Position numbers and translations under genes: made by a program. Positions 1 to 4,859 of a stretch of DNA of 5,292 bases are shown in pieces. The notes under the pieces were generated by a model. The model was given only the letters and a program-made list of their open reading frames with translations, did no database searches and was not told the DNA's origin. The number at the start of each line of letters is the position of its first letter. Within the stretch, counting starts at the first letter, position 1. The DNA lies in the NCBI GenBank assembly GCA_027076245.1, contig JALTKC010000254.1, forward strand, positions 1-5,292. Reading direction: 5' to 3'. The DNA comes from Gammaproteobacteria bacterium (lineage in GTDB: Bacteria; Pseudomonadota; Gammaproteobacteria; GRL18).

Positions 1-1
1 T

Positions 2-2443
2 CTTGCCATGCTTAAAGGAAGAGCGCCGGTAGAAAGTGACGATTTATATGCCATCTGCTGTGTTTTTTATGAGTTGCTGAGTGGAAAACATCCTTATAAT
101 CGTGTGCCTGCGGATAAGGCTTTAGAGCAGAATCTGTCTGTAAAGAAACTATCTGCTCTTAATAAGTATCAGGCCAGAGCAATATATAAAGGACTGGCTT
201 TAAAAGAAGAAGAACGCTTTAATAATGTTGAAGATTTTTTAACCGCATTTAATTATAAAAAGACCATTAAAAACACATGGCTGTTCTCAATATTTATTGT
301 ACTGTTAATTATTAGTGCTTTTTTCTATCCACAGATAATCAACTATTATCAGCAATACCAGCATCAAAATTTTATTGATTCAATCAACATTGAAACCGTC
401 TTTACTCCCTCTGATTCTGAAGTTTATTTTGCTACCATAACAAATTATATAACTCCCCTGAACAATGAGTCGCGTAATTATGTGCTGGCTAAAATTAAAT
501 CATCTGTTCTGACTACCGTTAAACAGCAAATTCATAGCGTACTTAAATATGATAAAGATAGACGGCGCTTTAAAAAAGCTGAACAGATTTTAACTAAGGC
601 ACAATCGTATTATCCGGACTCTGCCAGTCTGGATAAACTGGATGAATATATCGAAAATAAACGCTATAAACAGCTAAACCGATTGAATAATCAGTTTAAT
701 GAGCTGCTTGAGAGTGTGCGTTATTCTTTTTTTTCTGAACCGGGTGAAGCTGAACAGCTTAATCAGTTAATAAATGATATAAAATCCATTGATCCAGAGC
801 ATTTGTTATTAAAAGATGAGCGCTTATTACTTATCTTTCAGGAGGGTATCAATCAGTCGCTCAATAACAGACAAATGCAAGAAGCAGACAGACTGTTTTA
901 TCTGGCAGAATCTATTTACTCAGACAATCTGGTCTTAAAAAACCTTAAAGATAAAATTAAGCTTCAGAAAAACAAACTGGCCTCGCTGGATCAAGTAAAA
1001 TCCAGTCAGAATAATAACCCTATTAGTAATAGTCCTGAGTATTCAGTTAAACTCTCTGAACAGAAAGCTCAGTTGGAAGCACTTCTGAGTAAACAGCCCA
1101 TTACGGATGAAACAGATTTACAGATGACTATTTTAATGAAAACACTCAATGAACGTCTGGGTAAACGCTCCCAATGGTTATCTGAAAAAAAACAGACACT
1201 GGCCAGACTTTATCTTGACCATTCTATAACTATGCGTGAACAGGGCCGTCTTATTGAATCAAGACGTTACCTGGAAGCAGCCAGACAATATAATGGTGCA
1301 GTATATGGTCTGGATGATGAAGATTCCATTCTGACTGCTCTGGAAAATATTGAACAGGTAAAGCAGAAAGCTAAACAACGTCTTGCACGCATTAATGGTT
1401 TAAAGACTTCTCTGATCAGTCAAACTAAAGCCCGGCAGTTAGAAGATGCAAACAGAACCTTTATGACACTACAGCGGCTGCTGGGACGAAGTGATCCGTA
1501 TGTTTCCGGTACAGCAAAAGCAATGCTGGCCGATGCTTATTTTCAGAAGGCTCAGTATAACTATAAGAATAAACACTACCCAGAATCCAGAAAGCTTATT
1601 AAACAGGGGCTGGAAATATCGCATCAACACAACGGACTGAGAAGTCTGTTAAAAAAAGTGAATCACCAGATAAACCTGATTGAAAAAGCCAGAATAATAG
1701 AGCAAAAACCAGCTCTGACAAAGCAAGGTAATGATACCAAAACCTCATCAGCAAACAAGCAAAACTCACTGACAAACACAGTCACAGAAAATCAGAGACA
1801 GGCGGTAACTGTCAGAGATAACTGCCGTTCCCGTCTGGCTGGTTATGGCAAGCGTAAACGGGCCCAGTGTTATGACCATATAAATGGTAAACAAAAAGCA
1901 CCAGTACTGGTAGTTGTTCCGCCTCTTTCTGATTCCAGCTCTTTTTTTGCCATAACCCGATATGAAATTACTCAGAGTGAATTTTCATTATATTGTCAGC
2001 AAACAGGAGCGTGTTCTGTTAAAACGAGTAGTCGCTTACCGATTACGGGAATTACTTATAAACAGGCAGAACAATATGCCCAATGGCTGAGTAAGGTTAC
2101 CCAACAACAATACTCTTTGCCTACAAGCGAACAATGGCTCCATGCCGTTAAAACGGACAAAAACTATAAACCAGTGGATGTTAACTGCACAGTCAAGTTT
2201 GGCAACAAGCTTCTCAAAGGCCGGAATATTATGGCGGTAAATACCGGAGAGTCAAATCCCTGGGGACTGTTAAACGGTATAGGCAATGTCAGAGAAATGG
2301 TTAAGGATAGAGAAAAAGTATCAGCCCGAGGAGGTGCCTATACTGATCTTTTAAAAGACTGTACCACCAATAATATGGTAGAAAATATTAGCCAGGGTGA
2401 TGCTTTAACAGGTTTTAGGCTGGTAAGAAAGGTTGATGTTTAA
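2..2443 (+). CDS. T6SS-type membrane Ser/Thr protein kinase fused to a formylglycine-generating-enzyme-like domain (5'-truncated by window edge)
   Basis: Only the C-terminal 813 residues are visible; the frame is open to the window edge, so the ATG at position 8 is an internal codon. Numbering from that Met, residues 1-81 are the end of a Hanks-type kinase C-lobe: the subdomain IX Asp lies in 'ESDDLYA', followed by 'ELLSGKHPY', and 'KEEERF' supplies the subdomain XI Arg. Residues 90-108 form a hydrophobic transmembrane helix after a Lys-rich stretch, so the kinase should be cytoplasmic and the rest periplasmic. Residues 120-560 are helical and repeat-like (TPR-like). Residues about 600-809 are FGE/SUMF1-like: 'NPWGLLNGIGNVREM', 'RGGAY', 'TGFRLVRK'. 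Kinases of this layout (PpkA-like) act post-translationally on T6SS assembly; that role is inferred from family and from the neighbouring hcp. The FGE part lacks one catalytic Cys and may only bind or scaffold. The family call is firm, the exact function less so. Confidence 0.88.
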   Translation, partial: LAMLKGRAPVESDDLYAICCVFYELLSGKHPYNRVPADKALEQNLSVKKLSALNKYQARAIYKGLALKEEERFNNVEDFLTAFNYKKTIKNTWLFSIFIVLLIISAFFYPQIINYYQQYQHQNFIDSINIETVFTPSDSEVYFATITNYITPLNNESRNYVLAKIKSSVLTTVKQQIHSVLKYDKDRRRFKKAEQILTKAQSYYPDSASLDKLDEYIENKRYKQLNRLNNQFNELLESVRYSFFSEPGEAEQLNQLINDIKSIDPEHLLLKDERLLLIFQEGINQSLNNRQMQEADRLFYLAESIYSDNLVLKNLKDKIKLQKNKLASLDQVKSSQNNNPISNSPEYSVKLSEQKAQLEALLSKQPITDETDLQMTILMKTLNERLGKRSQWLSEKKQTLARLYLDHSITMREQGRLIESRRYLEAARQYNGAVYGLDDEDSILTALENIEQVKQKAKQRLARINGLKTSLISQTKARQLEDANRTFMTLQRLLGRSDPYVSGTAKAMLADAYFQKAQYNYKNKHYPESRKLIKQGLEISHQHNGLRSLLKKVNHQINLIEKARIIEQKPALTKQGNDTKTSSANKQNSLTNTVTENQRQAVTVRDNCRSRLAGYGKRKRAQCYDHINGKQKAPVLVVVPPLSDSSSFFAITRYEITQSEFSLYCQQTGACSVKTSSRLPITGITYKQAEQYAQWLSKVTQQQYSLPTSEQWLHAVKTDKNYKPVDVNCTVKFGNKLLKGRNIMAVNTGESNPWGLLNGIGNVREMVKDREKVSARGGAYTDLLKDCTTNNMVENISQGDALTGFRLVRKVDV

Positions 2444-2444
2444 A

Positions 2445-2945
2445 TTATAATATATGTTTAAACATATTTTTAAAGTCATCTTTGTTTATAAAGTCGGAGT
2501 CGATCTTTATTAGTTTTCCATTTTTACCACTGATAAAAACAAATGATTTTGTGTGGTTAGATGAATAATTTAGAGTATATTTTTTTGTTTTCCAGGTGGC
2601 AATTTCGTTATTGTCAACAAATACCGTACTCAATATTTTAATTTCATCTTTGTTGCAAGATGTACTAGAATTTTTAGAAAAGAGATCGATATAAAATATA
2701 TTGGAGGAGCAACCATAATCTATTGACTTATCGTTTGTCATATCAGTAAATGCAATATAATTTCTACCTTTTTTATTCCCATATCTGAATATCAAAATAT
2801 TATCTTTTCCACCAAAATTTCCAATCAAAGTAAAATTACCGGGTAATGTAAATTTTAAATCAGAGTAAATCAGATCAGTGTAAGGCTGAGAGAAAACATT
2901 AACAGATAATGTAGACAATATCAGACACAGGATAAACTTTAACAT
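2445..2945 (-). CDS. Unrecognised exported protein with signal peptide, candidate T6SS immunity protein
   Basis: This is a 166-aa protein that I do not recognise. Residues 1-19 look like a Sec signal peptide: Lys at position 3, hydrophobic 'FILCLIL', and a likely cleavage after 'NVFS'. There is no lipobox, so a soluble periplasmic protein is expected. The mature part is polar and looks beta-rich, with alternating hydrophobic strands such as 'NILIFRYG', 'KSFVFISG' and 'GKLIKIDS'. It has two Cys (79 and 97) that could form a disulfide. The ATG follows the stop of the 105-aa gene by one base, and its Shine-Dalgarno AAGAGGAA lies inside that gene, so translation is probably coupled. Third in the hcp unit and directly after a tiny orphan, it fits a periplasmic immunity protein; that is inference from layout only. 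Base composition is near 30% GC, well below hcp or ribE. The gene ends one base from the convergent kinase gene. Confidence 0.72.
   Translation of the reverse strand: MLKFILCLILSTLSVNVFSQPYTDLIYSDLKFTLPGNFTLIGNFGGKDNILIFRYGNKKGRNYIAFTDMTNDKSIDYGCSSNIFYIDLFSKNSSTSCNKDEIKILSTVFVDNNEIATWKTKKYTLNYSSNHTKSFVFISGKNGKLIKIDSDFINKDDFKNMFKHIL
2452..2467 (+). terminator. AT-rich palindrome, possible weak terminator of the kinase gene
   Basis: ATATGTTTAAACATAT is a perfect 16-bp palindrome followed on the plus strand by a short T run (2467-2470), starting 9 bp after the kinase stop. Folded, it gives a 6-bp A/T-rich stem with a TTAA loop. It lies inside the 3' end of the convergent 166-aa gene, so the last codons of that gene also encode it. 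The stem is weak, and chance is a real possibility in such AT-rich DNA. Confidence 0.3.
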
Positions 2946-2946
2946 C

Positions 2947-3264
2947 TTATATTCCTCTTAAAGCCATAATAATATCTGTCTTATAATTTGCACTTACACT
3001 TGCTTTACAGATATTATAAATTAAAGTATTTCCTGATATAATCCTTTTCCCAATTTTAGCCAGTTCTTTTATGGCATAAGTTGATCCAGGAAAACCCATT
3101 GGTCGAGGGACAATATCCATTGAGTTTGAACATACATTAGCCTGTTCAAGAGCTTTATATGCAATTTCTGCGGCTGAAGCTGTTACTGTTTGTGGAGTCG
3201 TTATATCTGGACCCCAAAAGTAATTTATAACTGCAGAAATATACTCTCTTTCATAAATATCCAT
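2947..3264 (-). CDS. Unrecognised 105-aa protein encoded after hcp, candidate small T6SS effector
   Basis: This is a short protein of no family that I recognise. It has no signal peptide and no clear transmembrane helix. It has a Pro-rich centre ('IVPRPMGFPGS', residues 51-61), a basic stretch ('KELAKIGKRI', 66-75) and two Cys (45 and 86). It is small enough to travel inside an Hcp ring, as several known Hcp-dependent effectors do, and it lies between hcp and a signal-peptide gene with which it is translationally coupled. From that layout I infer an effector, probably acting in the periplasm or envelope because the partner is exported. No catalytic motif could be identified. The ATG is the only possible start, since an in-frame TAA lies five codons upstream, and no Shine-Dalgarno is visible before it. 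A remnant of a longer effector is the main alternative. Confidence 0.65.
   Translation of the reverse strand: MDIYEREYISAVINYFWGPDITTPQTVTASAAEIAYKALEQANVCSNSMDIVPRPMGFPGSTYAIKELAKIGKRIISGNTLIYNICKASVSANYKTDIIMALRGI
2952..2959 (-). promoter_or_regulatory. Ribosome binding site of the 166-aa gene, inside the upstream gene
   Basis: AAGAGGAA on the minus strand ends 6 nt before the ATG at 2945. It is formed by the last Leu-Arg-Gly-Ile codons of the 105-aa gene. The order is Shine-Dalgarno, TAA stop, one G, ATG. Ribosomes finishing the first gene are thus placed to start on the second, which would tie the two products together in amount. Confidence 0.7.
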
Positions 3265-3298
3265 ATTTAATTTTAATTATTGAGTAAACATAAATAAA

Positions 3299-3354
3299 GT
3301 CTGAGGAGAGAGTGAAGTAATATTTAATTATATTAATTCCCACTAACCTCAGAC
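3299..3354 (-). terminator. Stem-loop between hcp and the effector-like gene, candidate attenuator
   Basis: GTCTGAGG (3299-3306) and CCTCAGAC (3347-3354) are perfect 8-bp inverted arms. Nested inside them, AGTG (3311-3314) pairs with CACT (3341-3344) and AATAT (3319-3323) with ATATT (3330-3334). Read on the minus strand, the structure starts 13 nt after the hcp stop and is followed by CTTTATTTATGTTTAC, which is U-rich but interrupted. A partial terminator here would give abundant hcp mRNA and less message for the two downstream genes. It could also act as a 3' stabiliser of hcp mRNA. Confidence 0.55.
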
Positions 3355-3367
3355 AATTATAAAGCAA

Positions 3368-3883
3368 TTAAGCTTTTAAGACTCTCCAGTCATCATGGCC
3401 GGAAGTACCGGATACTTCATGTGTCCAGGTAATTTTACGATAAGTCAGAGATACCGTTTCCAGGTGAGTGAAGTGTGCCTGGCTGGGGTCCTGACAGTTT
3501 GGCATTTCCGCTTTAATATCAACGATAATGGCATCATCCAGTTCAATTGAAAAATAATGTTCCTGGGTGCCGGTAGCAGAAGTACGATACCAGTCAATTT
3601 TACACTTGCTCATACGTTCACCGCTGGTTAATGCGGCATATAGCAGAGGAGATGATTTATCAAAAACCTTGGTGATTTCAATAGGCTGGTGTACACGCTG
3701 ACCTGAAGGCTGGCCGCTCTGAGGATCACGAGGCAGGGTCACATTGTGTTTAAATGCTTCAACCAGGATTTGATCTTCATGACCTTCCTGATAAACATTA
3801 CCGACACTGTCTTCAGTAAAAGTACCGGCAGTAATTAAACCTTGCAGTTCACCTTCAATTGTCATATACGCGGGAGTTGGCAT
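3368..3883 (-). CDS. hcp: Hcp, type VI secretion system tube protein (Hcp1 family)
   Basis: This is a complete 171-aa Hcp, normal length for the family. Hexameric rings of Hcp stack to form the inner T6SS tube that is fired with VgrG; the ring lumen also binds and stabilises small effectors. Recognisable segments are the N-terminus 'MPTPAYMTIEGE', 'FTEDSVGNVYQEGHED' (22-37), 'RDPQSGQPSGQRVHQP' (52-67), 'KVFDKSSPLLYAALTSGER' (72-90), 'WYRTSATGTQEHYF' (98-111), 'MPNCQDPSQAHFTHLE' (127-142) and 'YRKITWTHEVSGTSGHDDW' (148-166). The ATG at 3883 is preceded by AAGGA with 7-nt spacing. The gene heads a minus-strand unit followed by the two AT-rich orphan genes and is preceded by a long regulatory region with a sigma-54-type promoter. 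Its GC content is visibly higher than that of the two genes behind it. Confidence 0.97.
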   Translation of the reverse strand: MPTPAYMTIEGELQGLITAGTFTEDSVGNVYQEGHEDQILVEAFKHNVTLPRDPQSGQPSGQRVHQPIEITKVFDKSSPLLYAALTSGERMSKCKIDWYRTSATGTQEHYFSIELDDAIIVDIKAEMPNCQDPSQAHFTHLETVSLTYRKITWTHEVSGTSGHDDWRVLKA

Positions 3884-3890
3884 AGTTATG

Positions 3891-3895
3891 TCCTT
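3891..3895 (-). promoter_or_regulatory. hcp ribosome binding site
   Basis: AAGGA on the minus strand lies 7 nt before the hcp ATG (spacer CATAACT). It confirms the start at 3883, as does the fit of the N-terminus to other Hcp proteins. Confidence 0.75.
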
Positions 3896-3931
3896 ATAAA
3901 TAAATTAAAAATAAGATTAAATACTATTTTA

Positions 3932-4019
3932 AGTAAGTACTCAGCTTACCTGACCGAGATTGTCTGCAGGTACTCTATAGAGTATTAATTAAAGTTGAGC
4001 AGTTACTATTTAAATAGTA
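3932..4019. repeat. Three TACT...AGTA dyads in the hcp leader
   Basis: TACTATTTTAAGTA (3932-3945, imperfect), TACTCTATAGAGTA (3971-3984, perfect 14-bp palindrome) and TACTATTTAAATAGTA (4004-4019, perfect 16-bp palindrome) share the ends TACT/AGTA and are centred 39 and 34 bp apart. The rightmost covers the predicted transcription start, and the others lie in the untranslated leader. They could be operators for a DNA-binding protein or small RNA hairpins that affect hcp mRNA. AT-richness makes some palindromes likely by chance, but the shared ends are notable. Confidence 0.4.
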
Positions 4020-4029
4020 GTATTTATAG

Positions 4030-4045
4030 AGCAATGCCTATGCCA
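4030..4045 (-). promoter_or_regulatory. Sigma-54 (-24/-12) promoter of hcp
   Basis: The minus strand reads TGGCATAGGCATTGCT, against the sigma-54 consensus TGGCACGN4TTGCW. Only the two bases after TGGCA differ, and the GG-to-GC spacing is exact. Transcription would start near 4018-4020, giving a leader of about 135 nt before hcp. Sigma-54 control of hcp operons through the activator VasH is established in Vibrio cholerae. Candidate activator and IHF sites lie upstream in the expected order. Confidence 0.8.
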
Positions 4046-4084
4046 AAAAACATAAATCCTGATATATCAAAGGTTTATGTTTTT
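4046..4084 (-). terminator. Probable terminator of the pgm-ribE unit, next to the hcp promoter
   Basis: AAAAACATAAA (4046-4056) and TTTATGTTTTT (4074-4084) are perfect 11-bp inverted arms, nearly extended by CC/GG, around an inner palindrome TGATATATCA (4060-4069). The stem has an A run before and a T run after on both strands, so it could stop transcription in either direction. On the minus strand it comes about 110 nt after the ribE stop, and its T run ends one base before the -24 box of hcp. It would insulate hcp from read-through. The same DNA holds the IHF match. Confidence 0.5.
4065..4077 (+). promoter_or_regulatory. Candidate IHF binding site
   Basis: TATCAAAGGTTTA matches the IHF consensus WATCAANNNNTTR at every specified position and is flanked by A/T tracts. 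It lies between the sigma-54 box and the twin dyads, where IHF bends DNA at many sigma-54 promoters so that the bound activator can touch the polymerase. The consensus is loose in AT-rich DNA, so position is the main support. Confidence 0.5.
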
Positions 4085-4118
4085 CTTCAATGGTATGTTT
4101 ATTAATGAGATATTATTT

Positions 4119-4136
4119 TGAGCAAGAAGTTGCTCA
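4119..4136. promoter_or_regulatory. Promoter-proximal copy of a paired 18-bp dyad, candidate activator site for hcp
   Basis: TGAGCAA-GAAG-TTGCTCA is a perfect 7-bp inverted repeat with a 4-bp centre. It is centred about 108 bp upstream of the predicted hcp start. A near-identical dyad lies 32 bp further upstream. This is a typical position for an enhancer-binding protein of the NtrC class, in this setting probably VasH. The protein assignment is inferred; the dyad itself is plain. Confidence 0.55.
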
Positions 4137-4150
4137 GAAATTAAGATGAA

Positions 4151-4168
4151 TGAGTAAAATCTTACTCA
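4151..4168. promoter_or_regulatory. Promoter-distal copy of the paired 18-bp dyad
   Basis: TGAGTAA-AATC-TTACTCA is a perfect 7-bp inverted repeat differing from the proximal copy by one base per arm (T for C), with a different 4-bp centre. The centres are 32 bp apart, about three helical turns, so both would be on the same face of the DNA. On the plus strand it is followed by GTTTTT, so a plus-direction terminator is the alternative, though no plus-strand gene lies nearby. Confidence 0.5.
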
Positions 4169-4176
4169 GTTTTTAG

Positions 4177-4192
4177 CCATAACTTATTATGG
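4177..4192. repeat. Small inverted repeat just after ribE
   Basis: CCATAA-CTTA-TTATGG is a 6-bp stem with a 4-base loop, starting 2 nt after the ribE stop on the minus strand. No T run follows it on that strand, so it is a poor terminator for ribE, but it may protect the 3' end of the message. On the plus strand it is followed by ATTTATTTT. With the dyads and the sigma-54 region it completes the 311-bp gene-free stretch, in which I see no further gene. Confidence 0.3.
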
Positions 4193-4194
4193 AT

Positions 4195-4845
4195 TTATTT
4201 TGTAAAGGTATTTTGCTCCAGAAAATGACTATCCGCCATAATCCGTTCAACGGTTTCCACAATGGCCTGAGTTTGCGGATCAATTTCAATATTAATCCGG
4301 TCACCGGATTTTCTGCTGCTGATATTGGTTCTCTGTAAAGTCTCCGGGATCAGATTCACATTAAAATAATGAAAGTCCTTATGGGACTTGTCCACATCGC
4401 CAATGGTCAGACTGATCCCGTCAATACCAATAAAGCCCTTAGAGAAAATATATCGCCCAAAACGGGTAGGGATCTGAAACTCAATCTGACAATTATTCTC
4501 AGTTCTGAGCACTGTCTTAACCCTGGCAGTAAACAGAATATGTCCGGACATCTGATGGCCACCGATTTCGTCCCCAAATCGGGCGGCCCGTTCAATATTA
4601 ACCCGATCGCCAATGGCCAGTTCTCCAAGATTGGTGACGTTGAGGGTTTCCCGCATTAAATCAAAAGCAAGCTGATTGCCGTTAATTCGGGTAACGGTCA
4701 GGCAGCAGCCGTTATGGGCAACGGATGCACCGCATTTAATGCCTTCCAACAGAGCATCATCCAGCTCAATAATATGTGTTCTGAAATTGTCTTTTTCGAT
4801 AATATCAATAACCGGAGCGGTGCCCTGCACAATACCTGTAAACAT
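4195..4845 (-). CDS. ribE: Riboflavin synthase, alpha subunit
   Basis: This is a complete 216-aa protein, close to the usual 200-215. It catalyses the last step of riboflavin synthesis, in which two molecules of 6,7-dimethyl-8-ribityllumazine exchange a four-carbon unit to give riboflavin and a pyrimidine that is recycled; it works as a cytoplasmic trimer. The two similar lumazine-binding domains are evident: 'MFTGIVQGTA' opens the first, with 'GASVAHNGCCLTV' (39-51) and 'FDLMRETL' (61-68). The second carries 'GGHQMSGHI' (95-103), 'KGFIGIDGISLTIG' (136-149), 'NLIPETLQRTN' (164-174) and 'NIEIDPQTQAIVETVER' (185-201). The similarity to the E. coli protein (there named ribC) is strong throughout. 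It starts 12 bp after the pgm stop, with the Shine-Dalgarno overlapping that stop, so the two are cotranscribed. There is no other riboflavin gene beside it and no room for an FMN riboswitch. Confidence 0.97.
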   Translation of the reverse strand: MFTGIVQGTAPVIDIIEKDNFRTHIIELDDALLEGIKCGASVAHNGCCLTVTRINGNQLAFDLMRETLNVTNLGELAIGDRVNIERAARFGDEIGGHQMSGHILFTARVKTVLRTENNCQIEFQIPTRFGRYIFSKGFIGIDGISLTIGDVDKSHKDFHYFNVNLIPETLQRTNISSRKSGDRINIEIDPQTQAIVETVERIMADSHFLEQNTFTK

Positions 4846-4854
4846 AATAGTATT

Positions 4855-4859
4855 TCCTC
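4855..4859 (-). promoter_or_regulatory. ribE ribosome binding site overlapping the pgm stop codon
   Basis: GAGGA on the minus strand shares bases with the TGA stop of pgm (4860-4858) and lies 9 nt before the ribE ATG. This fixes the ribE start and implies that ribE is translated from the pgm message. Confidence 0.7.

Noticed and set aside
8..10. ATG as the start of the kinase gene
   Set aside because: It falls in the middle of the kinase C-lobe and the frame is open upstream, so the true start is outside the window.
2947..3264. 105-aa gene as a known amidase or lysozyme-type T6SS effector
   Set aside because: No Cys-His catalytic arrangement of the Tae families, no glycoside hydrolase motif and no lipase GxSxG could be seen; the only His-free sequence with two Cys gives no support.
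3299..3354. GTCTGAGG/CCTCAGAC as terminal inverted repeats of a tiny mobile element
   Set aside because: The arms are only 8 bp, no target-site duplication flanks them, and the position right after hcp with a following U-rich tract fits a stem-loop better.
4115..4192. Short regular repeats resembling a CRISPR or REP-type element
   Set aside because: There are only two related dyads with 14 bp between them and no repeat-spacer series; their place upstream of a sigma-54 box is better explained by activator sites.
4369..4659. Plus-strand open frame of 96 codons opposite ribE
   Set aside because: It lies wholly within the confidently identified riboflavin synthase gene on the other strand, and its translation looks like no known protein.
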